A DNA stretch of 16,523 bases from Actinocrinis sp046724665. Lineage in GTDB: Bacteria; Actinomycetota; Actinomycetes; Streptomycetales; Catenulisporaceae. The translations under genes and the position numbers were made by a program. Positions 6,499 through 15,200 of this stretch are shown here, one piece after another (the first letter of the stretch is position 1; the number at the start of each line of letters is the position of its first letter). The notes under the pieces are model-generated. The model was not told the origin of the DNA. It did no database searches and was given only the letters and a program-made list of their open reading frames with translations. Location: the NCBI GenBank assembly GCA_046724665.1, contig JBKOWZ010000103.1, positions 1-16,523 of the forward strand, given 5' to 3'.

Positions 6499-7143
6499 TC
6501 AGTGCGCGGGGACCCAGACGGCGTCGCCGGGCTGGATGTGCTCGGGCACGTGGCGGTGGGCGCGCAGGCCGGCGTTGGCGGGGTCGTTCCACACCCGGCC
6601 CCAGTCCTCGCCCCAGCCGTACTGCCGGGCGATGCCGCTGATCGTGGAGAGGCGGTCGGGCCAGGCGCGGACCGGGACCCACTGGCCGTGCGCGGGGGCC
6701 GGGCCGTCGTCTTCGGCGATCGAGCGGTAGCGGTAGGCCTTCCAGCCGCCGCCGGCTCCGTCGTACGGGTAGTGGATCACCCGGTGACGCGGGCCCATGC
6801 CGCCGCTCATCTCGTAGGCCCAGTAGTGCGTACGGTCGTTGGTCTGCCAGCGGTCGAACAGGACGACGTGGCCGTCGTCGCCCGCGGTGCCCAGGCCACA
6901 GTGGCCGACCAGGTCGCCGGATCGCAGCGCGTCGCGGGCGATTTCGTGCACGAAGCCCTCGGTGACCAGGGTGACGGTGTTCGCTCCGCCCCAGCCGACT
7001 CCGGTCAGGTTCAAACACAGTGACACGTAGCCGGAGCAGTCCGTGCGCCAGCCGTTGCGCAGTGCGCCTTGCGAGTAGGACACGTGGCCCAGCGGCCAGA
7101 TTGTCGCCGCGCGCCGCACTACCTCGCTGCGTTTGATGGACAT
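6499..7143 (-). CDS. NlpC/P60-like cysteine peptidase/amidase domain with C-terminal LysM
   Basis: Of 214 residues, the first ~140 look like an NlpC/P60-type papain-fold domain. They include a catalytic-looking Cys36 in RTDCSGYVSLCLNL, a GDLVGHCG segment, and His92 in GHVVLFDRW, followed by HYWAYEMSGG, which could supply the third polar residue. Residues about 155-214 resemble a LysM peptidoglycan-binding module (DRLSTISGIARQYGW...WNDPAN...IQPGDAVWVP). Such proteins cleave or trim cell-wall peptides. There is no signal peptide or membrane helix, which is odd for a wall enzyme and suggests a cytoplasmic target, non-canonical export, or release by lysis. The ATG at 7143 is preferred because GAAGGGGG (plus-strand 7153-7160) lies nine bases upstream; starts at 7152 or 7188 would place that Shine-Dalgarno too close or inside the gene. 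It converges on the LysR gene (26-bp gap) and diverges from the NACHT gene. Confidence 0.75.
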   Translation of the reverse strand: MSIKRSEVVRRAATIWPLGHVSYSQGALRNGWRTDCSGYVSLCLNLTGVGWGGANTVTLVTEGFVHEIARDALRSGDLVGHCGLGTAGDDGHVVLFDRWQTNDRTHYWAYEMSGGMGPRHRVIHYPYDGAGGGWKAYRYRSIAEDDGPAPAHGQWVPVRAWPDRLSTISGIARQYGWGEDWGRVWNDPANAGLRAHRHVPEHIQPGDAVWVPAH

Positions 7144-7310
7144 CGACACCATCCCCCTTCGCGCGCCGTTTCGTCGGGCGCGCCCCACTTGTTGATTAAT
7201 GGGGAGGAGTCGGTACCGCTGGATACATTGACGTGCGGGGTCGGATCGGCGGCCATTCGCGTTGGCGTCCCACCGGGCGTTCCGGGATGATGTCAGTAAC
7301 CTGGTTTTCG

Positions 7311-7315
7311 GGAGG
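7311..7315 (+). promoter_or_regulatory. Ribosome binding site fixing the TTG start of the NACHT gene
   Basis: GGAGG, extended to GGGAGGGG, lies eight bases before the TTG at 7324. It decides the start in favour of this rare codon, since the next ATG (7447) lies well inside the conserved N-terminal helical domain. Confidence 0.75.
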
Positions 7316-7323
7316 GGATCGCG

Positions 7324-10300
7324 TTGCGCCGCGCGCTGAGTTACACGGATGCCTTGAGAATCCTCGGCGGCGGCGACAGTCCACTACTGACCTTTCTCGA
7401 CCGGGCCTCGGCCGTGGGCCTGCTCGCCGCGGGCGGGTTCAACTTCATGGAGGCCAGGGCGCAGCTGGTCAAGCTCGGCGGTGACGTCATCGCCGGGCTC
7501 GGCGCGCGCCTGCGCGGCGCGGATCGCGTTCCGCGCACCGAGCGGCTGCTCGCGGCGCACACCGTGATCGTGGTGACGGCGTACTTCGAAGAACTCGAAC
7601 CGGTACTGCGCCGGTTCGGCTCCGGCCAGGCGCCGAAGTTCTCCGTGGGAGACGAGCTGTCCCTGGCCGGCGGCGCAAAGGTTGACGCCGACTGGCGCGG
7701 TCTGACCGAGAGCCTGGCGCAGGCGGGCATCGTCAAGCCGGACCTGATGGGTGCGCACGAGACGGCCGCGGCTCGGCTGGAGTCCTACTACCAGCACTTG
7801 AGCGCCGCCGTCGGCGACTTCCTGTCCGGACTCGCGATCTGGGACGCGTTGCACGAGACGCAGCGCGAAGCGCTCCAGGACGAACTGGGGCGGGTGCTGC
7901 CGTCGCGGGCCGTGTCCAGATACCAGGAACTGTTCGCCCGGCTGGCCGTGGACTGCGCCGAGTTCAGGCTCTGGGCCGGGCTCGGGGAGCACCGGGCGAC
8001 GCGCAGCGAGGTGCGCGCCGGCCTCGCCTCGCTGGAGGCGATCCTGGTCGATATGTCGGAAGGCCGGCTGCGCGGCACCCAGATGGCCGCGCTCTCCCGT
8101 GCGTATCAGGCGGCGCTGCACAAGCCGATCACGCTCAGCAGCGACGTTCCCGCCGACCTCCAGATGCCGCGGCTCGGCGAGGGGTACATCGACCACCGCT
8201 TCCGGGTGGCAGAAGTGGTGCCCTCCTCGCAGCCCGGCTGGGACTCCTGGTGGAACGGCCTGCCGGTGCGAAGCGACATCCATCGCTTCCTGGCCGCCTA
8301 CCTGACCTCGGGGCAGGCGCTTGAGGCACCGCTGCTGGTCCTCGGCCAGCCCGGCTCGGGAAAGTCCGTGCTGACGCGCGTTCTGGCCGCCAGGCTGCCG
8401 CAGAGCGAGTTCCTTCCGGTGCGGGTCGAGCTGCGCCAGGTGCCCGCGGAGGCCGAGGTCCAGGACCAGATCGAGCACGCGGTGCGCCTGGCGACCGGCG
8501 AGAGCCTGCAATGGCCGCGACTGGTCGAGTCGGCCGGCGGCGCGCTGCCCGTCGTGTTCCTCGACGGCTTCGACGAGCTGCTCCAGGCGACCGGAGTCGC
8601 GCATACCGACTTCCTGCTGAAGGTGGCGGACTTCCAGGAGCGCGAGGCGGACCAGGGCCGTCCGGTCGCGATCGTGGTGACCAGCCGGATCGCGGTGACC
8701 GATCGCGCCGCGCTGCCGCAGGGCGCGACGGCGCTGCGCCTCGAGCCGTTCGACGAGGCGCAGATGGCGGCGTGGCTCGAGGTCTGGCACCGGATCAACG
8801 ACGCCTCGCTGGCCCGCCGCGGCCTGAAACGACTGGCGCTCGACTGTGTTCTGCTGCACCGGGAACTCGCCGAGCAGCCGCTGCTGCTCCTGATGCTCGC
8901 CCTCTACGACGCGCATGACAACGCTCTGCAACGCGAGAGCCGGGACTTCGACCGCACCGAGCTGTACGAGCGGCTCTTGCAGAACTTCGCCCGCCGCGAG
9001 GTTCGCAAACAGCTGGACGGCCTGCCGGAGGCGGAGCTGGACCGCGCCGTCGAGGCGGAGTTGCTGCGTTTGTCAGTGGTCGCCTTCGCCATGTTCAACC
9101 GCCGCAGCCAGTGGGTCGGCGAGGAGGACCTGAACCGTGACCTCGCCGCGCTGCTGCTCGACAGCGGCGAGTCGCACGCCGAGCACGGCTTTCGCGCGCC
9201 GCTGACCTTCGCCGAGCGGGTCGTGGGCAGGTTCTTCTTCGTCCACGAGGCCCAGGCGACGCGCGACGGCCGCCAGGTGCAGTCATACGAGTTCTTGCAT
9301 GCCACGTTCGGCGAGTATCTGGTGGCGCGCCTGGTGGTCCGCATCCTCGCCGACATGGTCAACCGTGAGCGCGCCGCGTCCAGCCTCATTCCGGCGCCGC
9401 TGGACGACGGCCTGCTGCACGCCCTGCTGTCCTTCGCCGTCCTCACGGCGCGGGCTCCGGCCGTGGCGTTCTGCAAGGAACTCATCGACCGTCTGCCTCC
9501 GGACACCCGGGCAGTCCTCGAAGGACTGCTCCTTCGGCTGCACCGCCGGGCGCTGCGGCCGCGCGCCGCATCGGCATATGCAGACTACGAACCGCGGCCG
9601 GTCAACGTCACCGTTCGGTGCGCGGCCTGGAGCGCGAACCTGGTGCTGCTCGCGACGATCGTCGGCGGCGAGGTGACCGCGAGCCGGCTGTTCCCGGACG
9701 CGGAGCAGGACGCCGCGTTCGCCTGGCGGGACCAGGCGATGATGTGGCGGTCCCAGCTCTCCTCGGAGGAGTGGTCCGGGCTGGTCGGCACCCTGGCCCT
9801 GGAGCGGCAGTGGAACGGTGACCGGCGTGAGATCCGGCTGTGGATCGACGACGGGTCCTTCCGGCCTGAGCCCCCTGACATCCGGTGGACCTACTTCACG
9901 GCGCCTGACGACGCGGCGCAGCGCACCACGGTCGCCTGGCTGGGCCACACGCCGGCGGCGACGCTGCGCAAGTCGAACTTCACCGGCGGCAAGACCGACG
10001 ACGTGCTGGCGCACGCCCTGCAACCGCTCGGCCTGGCCTTTCCGAGCCTGGCCAACTGCCTCGTCCCGATGCCGTCCGGGGAATGGGTATCCGCCTCGAA
10101 CGCTCTTCTCGACGCCCTCACGGCTCCTTTCCGGCCGGACGCCGATAAGGCAGAGGCCTTGTGGAAGCTTATGCACGTAGTGAGAAATGTGGCGAATGGT
10201 GTAACCAGCGCCGACAGCGTCACATTCATCGATACAGCGTTCTCGGTGCTGTTGTCGGCTATGGAGCAGAGCACGACAGAAGAGCTGATGAGCCTCGTGC

Positions 10301-10443
10301 ATCCGCTCTTGTCCGACATGGTGATGTTCGACATGGTGCTGGCTGACGGAGGCCTTCGATCCACTGCACTCCGTTCGCGGCTGCTCGCGGTGCGTGAACG
10401 CATTACGGTCGCGGCTATCGGACAGCCGATCAACGCGGACTGA
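7324..10443 (+). CDS. NACHT-domain STAND NTPase with NNH7-like N-terminal helical domain
   Basis: The 1039 residues have the layout of bacterial NLR-like proteins. Residues 1 to about 240 are helical (LSYTDALRILGG...RTERLLAAHTVIVVTAYFEEL) and match from memory the NACHT N-terminal helical domain 7 of streptomycete proteins. A linker follows, then the NACHT ATPase with Walker A GQPGSGKS at 341-348 (Lys347), Walker B FLDGFDEL (Asp414, Asp417, Glu418) and sensor-1 VTSR (Arg455). A helical winged region ends near YEFLHATFGEYLVARLV, a block typical of NACHT proteins. Residues about 690-1039 form an alpha-helical C-terminal region without LRR, WD40 or TPR repeats that I can recognise; by analogy it would be the sensor. 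Members are cytosolic signal-transducing ATPases, and several other bacterial NACHT proteins are known anti-phage systems; a role for this one is inference. No separate effector enzyme domain is visible, so the N-terminal helices may be the effector. Translation starts at TTG with a strong Shine-Dalgarno. The last ~100 codons are visibly less GC-biased than the rest. Confidence 0.9.
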   Translation: MRRALSYTDALRILGGGDSPLLTFLDRASAVGLLAAGGFNFMEARAQLVKLGGDVIAGLGARLRGADRVPRTERLLAAHTVIVVTAYFEELEPVLRRFGSGQAPKFSVGDELSLAGGAKVDADWRGLTESLAQAGIVKPDLMGAHETAAARLESYYQHLSAAVGDFLSGLAIWDALHETQREALQDELGRVLPSRAVSRYQELFARLAVDCAEFRLWAGLGEHRATRSEVRAGLASLEAILVDMSEGRLRGTQMAALSRAYQAALHKPITLSSDVPADLQMPRLGEGYIDHRFRVAEVVPSSQPGWDSWWNGLPVRSDIHRFLAAYLTSGQALEAPLLVLGQPGSGKSVLTRVLAARLPQSEFLPVRVELRQVPAEAEVQDQIEHAVRLATGESLQWPRLVESAGGALPVVFLDGFDELLQATGVAHTDFLLKVADFQEREADQGRPVAIVVTSRIAVTDRAALPQGATALRLEPFDEAQMAAWLEVWHRINDASLARRGLKRLALDCVLLHRELAEQPLLLLMLALYDAHDNALQRESRDFDRTELYERLLQNFARREVRKQLDGLPEAELDRAVEAELLRLSVVAFAMFNRRSQWVGEEDLNRDLAALLLDSGESHAEHGFRAPLTFAERVVGRFFFVHEAQATRDGRQVQSYEFLHATFGEYLVARLVVRILADMVNRERAASSLIPAPLDDGLLHALLSFAVLTARAPAVAFCKELIDRLPPDTRAVLEGLLLRLHRRALRPRAASAYADYEPRPVNVTVRCAAWSANLVLLATIVGGEVTASRLFPDAEQDAAFAWRDQAMMWRSQLSSEEWSGLVGTLALERQWNGDRREIRLWIDDGSFRPEPPDIRWTYFTAPDDAAQRTTVAWLGHTPAATLRKSNFTGGKTDDVLAHALQPLGLAFPSLANCLVPMPSGEWVSASNALLDALTAPFRPDADKAEALWKLMHVVRNVANGVTSADSVTFIDTAFSVLLSAMEQSTTEELMSLVHPLLSDMVMFDMVLADGGLRSTALRSRLLAVRERITVAAIGQPINAD

Positions 10444-10444
10444 T

Positions 10445-10459
10445 CGGCGCCGGACGCCG
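10445..10459 (+). terminator. Weak hairpin after the NACHT gene
   Basis: CGGCG (10445-10449) and CGCCG (10455-10459) can pair around a five-base loop directly after the TGA. The five-bp stem without a U-tract makes this only a possible terminator. Confidence 0.25.
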
Positions 10460-10514
10460 CTGCCCTCGTGACGGAGATGCAGATCATGTTGGTGGCGTTC
10501 AGCCATGCGACGCG

Positions 10515-10543
10515 TTGACGGCCCGGCTGTGCGCCCTCATACT
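10515..10543 (+). promoter_or_regulatory. Sigma70-like promoter of the glucanase operon
   Basis: TTGACG (10515-10520) and CATACT (10538-10543) are separated by exactly 17 bp, a good vegetative promoter for an actinomycete. Transcription would begin near 10550, giving a leader of about 60 bases before the GH64 start. Confidence 0.65.
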
Positions 10544-10554
10544 CCGCGACAGAC

Positions 10555-10566
10555 GTAAACGTTTCC
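10555..10566. promoter_or_regulatory. LacI-family operator
   Basis: GTAAACGTTTCC contains the perfect palindrome AAACGTTT (10557-10564) with the central CG typical of LacI/GalR-family operators in actinobacterial sugar-utilisation genes. It sits about 5-15 bases after the predicted transcription start, a position suited to repression until a sugar inducer releases the repressor. No LacI-type gene lies in the window, so the repressor is encoded elsewhere. Confidence 0.6.
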
Positions 10567-10612
10567 GGTGATCGGCGCTCCCGGGACTCGCATCGCTTAG
10601 GAAGGCATGGGC

Positions 10613-12271
10613 ATGCTCTCCCGCAGAAAGTTCCTCGGCGCCGGCGCGGCCACTCTCGCCGTACCCACCGCCCTCGGCACGGTCGTCGCGGCCGGTCGCG
10701 CGTCGGCCACGGCCGCGACGCTGAGCGTCGATCTCCAGAACAACACCGGCTCGAACACCGTCTACGCCTACGTCACCGGGCGAGCCATCGACCAGGGCGA
10801 CGCCCTGTTCCTACTCCGGGCGGACGGTCAGACCCCTTACTACCCCTCGTCGCCGTCGTCCACCGGCAGCGCCCTCGCCGCCGACTGCGCGATCGTGCTG
10901 AGCGCGTCCGGTGCCGGCGCGCGGCGGATCACCATCCCGCGCCTGGCGGGCGGCCGGATCTGGTTCTCCATCGGCGCGCGGCTCACCTTCCTGCTCAACC
11001 CGGGACCGGCGCTCGTCGAGCCCTCCGTGACCAATCCTTCCGACCCGAACATCAACACACTGTGGGACTTCTGTGAGTTCACGTACAACAGCACGGAGCT
11101 GTACGCGAACATCAGCGCCGTCGACTTCTTCTCCATCCCGGTCGCGCTGACGCTGGCCACCGGCTCGGGGGCGACCCAGACGGTGCCGGGAATGCCGGCG
11201 GGCGCGCTGGACACGGTCTGCGCCGGGCTGAGCGCACAGAGCGCGAAGGACGGCCAGGGCTGGAACCAGCTGATCGTCACCTCGGGCGGGCAGAACCTGC
11301 GGGCGCTCAGTCCCACGAACGGGATCGTGCGCAACCCGTCGCTGTTTTCAGGGTATTTCGACGGGTATCTCACCCAGGTGTGGCAGAAGTACTCGACCAC
11401 GCCCCTGACGGTGAACACGCAGGCGTCCTGGGGCGCGGTGCGCGGGACGGTCAGCGGCGGGCTGCTCACCTTCCCCGGGGTCGGCTCCTTCGCCAAGCCG
11501 TCCAGCGCCGACATCTTCAGCTGCAACTCAGGGCCCTTCAACGTGTCGGGCGCCGAGATGGGCGCGCTGGCCGCGCGGATCAGCGCCGCGCTCAACCGCG
11601 GCACCCTGCTGTCCGACGCGAACCAGCCGGACGGCGAGAACCCGGCGAACTACTACACGGTCTCGCCGACCAACCACTACGCCCGGATCATCCACGCGAC
11701 CAGCCGGGACGGACGCGGCTACGCGTTCCCCTACGACGACGTGGCCCCGACCGGCGGCACCGACCAGTCGGGCTTCGTCCGCGACGGGAACCCGAGCCTG
11801 CTGACCGTCACGCTCGGCGCCGTACACGGCGGCACGACCAATCCGCCGCCGCCCTCGACGGTGAGCGCGTACTCGACCATCGCGGCCTCCTCCTACAGCA
11901 GCCACAACGGCACGCAGACCGAGACGACCAGCGACACCGGCGGCGGCCTCGACGTGGGCTGGATCCACAACGGCTGCTGGCTCGGCTACAGCGGCGTCGA
12001 TTTCGGCAGCGGCGGCGCGACGCAGTTCGTCGCGCGGGTGGCCTCGGGCGCGGCCGCCGGGATCAGCGGCCTGGTACAGGTGGCGCTGGACTCGCCCACC
12101 GCCGCGCCGGTCGGCAGCTTCGCCGTCGGCAACACCGGAGGCTGGCAGAGCTGGGTCACCATTCCGGCCAACATCAGCCGCGTCACCGGCGTGCACACCG
12201 TCTACCTGACCTTCGCCAGCGGCCAGCCCGCGGACTACGTCAACGTGCACTGGTTCACCTTCGCGGCATGA
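10613..12271 (+). CDS. Secreted GH64 beta-1,3-glucanase with C-terminal CBM6 (Tat signal)
   Basis: The 552-residue exported enzyme should cleave beta-1,3-glucan (laminarin, curdlan, fungal wall glucan), classically releasing laminaripentaose. Residues 1-32 are a Tat signal: SRRKFLGAG, a weak hydrophobic stretch, and an ASA cleavage site. The GH64 thaumatin-like catalytic region is about 35-405. Glu155 (DFCEFTY) and Asp171 (SAVDFFSIP) are 16 residues apart, like the catalytic Glu/Asp pair described for the Streptomyces matensis GH64 enzyme. After a proline-rich linker (NPPPPST) comes a CBM6 at about 420-552, with TSDTGGGLDVGWI and the closing FVARVASG...TGGWQSW...VYLTFASGQPADYVNVHWF. The ATG at 10613 is chosen over 10607 because AGGAAGG (10599-10605) is 7 bases from the former and only 1 from the latter. 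The promoter and a LacI-type operator lie upstream, and the stop overlaps the next start. Confidence 0.94.
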   Translation: MLSRRKFLGAGAATLAVPTALGTVVAAGRASATAATLSVDLQNNTGSNTVYAYVTGRAIDQGDALFLLRADGQTPYYPSSPSSTGSALAADCAIVLSASGAGARRITIPRLAGGRIWFSIGARLTFLLNPGPALVEPSVTNPSDPNINTLWDFCEFTYNSTELYANISAVDFFSIPVALTLATGSGATQTVPGMPAGALDTVCAGLSAQSAKDGQGWNQLIVTSGGQNLRALSPTNGIVRNPSLFSGYFDGYLTQVWQKYSTTPLTVNTQASWGAVRGTVSGGLLTFPGVGSFAKPSSADIFSCNSGPFNVSGAEMGALAARISAALNRGTLLSDANQPDGENPANYYTVSPTNHYARIIHATSRDGRGYAFPYDDVAPTGGTDQSGFVRDGNPSLLTVTLGAVHGGTTNPPPPSTVSAYSTIAASSYSSHNGTQTETTSDTGGGLDVGWIHNGCWLGYSGVDFGSGGATQFVARVASGAAAGISGLVQVALDSPTAAPVGSFAVGNTGGWQSWVTIPANISRVTGVHTVYLTFASGQPADYVNVHWFTFAA

Positions 12272-15200
12272 GAGGAAACATCATCAACACGCGCAGAACC
12301 AGCGCGGCGCTCGCCGTGGTCGCGTGCTTCGGGGCATCGCTGCTGTACACCGGCGGTGCCCCGGCCGCCGCGGCGGCCAACGCGGTCATCGACGGCAGCG
12401 CACGGTTCGAGGTGCTCAGCCCGACGCTGATCCGGCTGGAGTACGCGGGCGACGGCGTGTTCCAGGACGCCGCGACGTTCAACGCGGTCAACCGCTCGTG
12501 GCCGGCCGTGTCCTTCACCACCGACGTCGCCAACGGCTACCGGGAGATCTTCACCAGTGCCCTGACACTGCGGTACAAGGAGGGCAGCGGTCCCTTCACG
12601 GCCGCGAACACCTCCGTGCTCGTATCCGGCACGAATGTCACGGCCGCGCCGTCGTTCCCGTCGTACTGTGCGTTCGGCACCGCGTGCGAGACCGAGGACG
12701 GCCTGCTCAGCTGGGGCGCCGCGACCGCGTACGACCACACCGGCTACAGCGGGTCCGGGTTCGTCGCAGGGTTCAACCAGACGCGCACCGCGGTGCAGCA
12801 GGACGTTTCCACGGTGCCGTCGGCCGGAACGTACCAACTCGCCGTCCGCTACGCCAACGCGACCGGCGGCGATGGAAAGTACGTGACACGCACGCTCTCG
12901 ACCACGGTGAACGGCGTGCCGGGCCCGACGCTCACCCTGCCGGTCACCGCGTCGTGGAACGCCTGGTCCACCGTGTCGGTGCCGGTCACGCTGAAGGCCG
13001 GGGCGAACACGATCGGCGTGGTGCAGAACGCCGCCGACAGCGGCAACGTCAATCTCGACAGCCTGGCCGTGACGACGACCGGCGCCGCGTATCCCGCACC
13101 CGGCGCGTCGAGCGCACTGCTGACCACCGCCTACGGCGCCGGGCCCAAGAACACGCTCGGCGGCTGGGCCAGCTCGCTGGACAATCAGAGCCCTGCGGCA
13201 GCCACCGAGCGGCCCGGCATTCTGGACCGTGACGGCTGGTATCTGCTCGACGATTCGCGTACCGCGCTGCTCAACGCGGACGGCACGGTCACCGACCGGT
13301 CCGCACACGCCGGCCAGCCATATCAGGACGGATACTTCTTCGGATACGGAAGCAACTACAAGCAGGGCCTGTCGGATCTCAACGCACTGACCGGAGCTTC
13401 GAACCTGCTTCCGGAGTCCGCATACGGCATCTGGTACTCGCGCTACTTCGCGTATACGGCCGCCGACTACCAGAACACGCTGCTGCCGACGTTCCGCGGC
13501 ACCTTCACGCCGCTCGACTGGCTGGTGGTGGACACGGACTGGAAGGCGCCCAACCAGTGGGACGGCTGGAACTGGAACAGCGCCCTGTTCCCCGATCCGA
13601 ACGGCTTCCTGGCCTGGGCCCGCCAGCAGGGGCTGGCGACCTCGTTCAACATCCATGTGGGCATCTCCGGAGCGGATCCGAGGTTCGCCGCGGCCAACAG
13701 CGCCGCGGGCGGGCTGACCGCCGACCCGACCCGCGGCGGCGACTACGAGTTCGACTGGTCGAACCCGAACCAGCTGGCGGCCTATTTCGGCCTGCACCAG
13801 CCGTTCGAGCAGCAGGGCGTGCGCGAGTGGTGGCTGGACTACTGCGGCGGCTGCGGCAACTCGAGCACCGGCGACCCGCACGTCGCCCCGGACAACTTCA
13901 TCAACCAGGCTTACGCCCGCGACGGCGCGGCGCGCGGCCTGCGCGGCTTCTCCTTCGGCCGGATCGGCTCCTCGGCGCAGGCCGGGGACTCCGGCAACTA
14001 CGCGCTCGGGCCGTGGTCGGAGCGGCGCAACACGATGCAGTTCACCGGCGACACCGAGGCCAGCTGGGCGATGATGGCGCTGGAGGCGCGCTTCGCCGGC
14101 GACGAGGCGGCGGCCGGGATCTCCAACGTCAGCCACGACATCGGCAGCTTCCACGGCAACCATCTGGCCGACGACATGTACGCGCGCTGGGCGCAGCTGG
14201 GCACGTTCCAGCCGATCGACAGGCTGCACTCCGACCACGGCGACCGGCTGCCGTGGAACTACGGCGCCGCCGCCAATGCCGGTGCCGAGCGGTTCCTGCG
14301 GCTGCGCGAAGCGCTGGTCCCGTACACGTACACCCTCGCCGCGCAGGCGCGCACCACCGGCGTGCCGATCATCAGGCCGCTGTATCTCAACTATCCCGCC
14401 AACGCCGAGGCGTACACGTACAACCAGGAATACCTCTACGGCGACAACGTGCTCGTCGCACCGATCACCACGGCCAACGACGCCAACGGCAACGGCTCGG
14501 TCAGCGCCTGGATCCCGCCCGGCACCTGGACCGACTACTTCACCGGAACCAGCTACACCGGTCCGGCCACCGCCACCATCACCGACCCGCTCTCGCAGAT
14601 GCCGGTGCTGATAAGGAGCGGCGGGATCATGCCGACCCGCACCGACTACGTGCAGGACGCCACTCAGTCGCCGCTCACGCAGGTCACGCTCTCGGTCGCG
14701 GCCGGCGCCAACGGCTCGTTCTCGCTGTATCAGGACGCCGGCGAGGGCACCGGCTACCTGAGCGGCCAGGCGACCACGACGCCGATCACCTGGACCGATT
14801 CGTCGCGCACGCTGACCGTCGGCGCCGACAGCGGCACCTTCACCGGCGCGGCGACTCAGCGTTCATACACGCTGCGCCTGTCCAACGCGGCCGCTCCCAC
14901 CGTGGTGTTCGTGGACGGTGTCCAGGTACCCGAAACCGCGTGGGGCTACAACCCGAACCAGCGGGTGACCACCGTCGTCACCGCGCCACTGGCCGTCGGG
15001 TCGCAGCACACGATCACGCTCGGCGGCAGCGCCACCGCCAATCCGACCGGCGGCGAGGTCGTCGGCGACGGCGGTCTGTGCCTCGACCTGCGCGGCGGCG
15101 CCACGACCAACGGCACGGCCATGCAGCTGTACACGTGCAACCACACCGCCGGGCAGCAGGTCACGTACACGGCCGCCAACGAGGTGCGCATCCTCGGCAA

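Noticed and set aside
7228..7257. TTGACG at 7228 as a -35 box for the NACHT gene
   Set aside because: No TANNNT hexamer lies 16-19 bp downstream. TAACCT at 7297-7302 could be a -10 but has no -35 partner, so no promoter is called.
7384..8931. 515-codon open frame on the minus strand inside the NACHT gene
   Set aside because: A GC-driven shadow frame (Arg/Gln/Gly-rich) opposite a gene with clear domain motifs. The same applies to the minus-strand frame at 9283-10506.
11380..12267. Upstream extension of the GH31 reading frame, giving a 1475-residue protein
   Set aside because: The extension is arginine-rich, antiphase to the clearly homologous GH64/CBM6 gene, and ends exactly where a signal peptide begins at 12268.
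12235..14238. 667-codon open frame on the minus strand opposite the GH31 gene
   Set aside because: Shadow frame with no recognisable domain. The GH31 catalytic motifs are on the plus strand.
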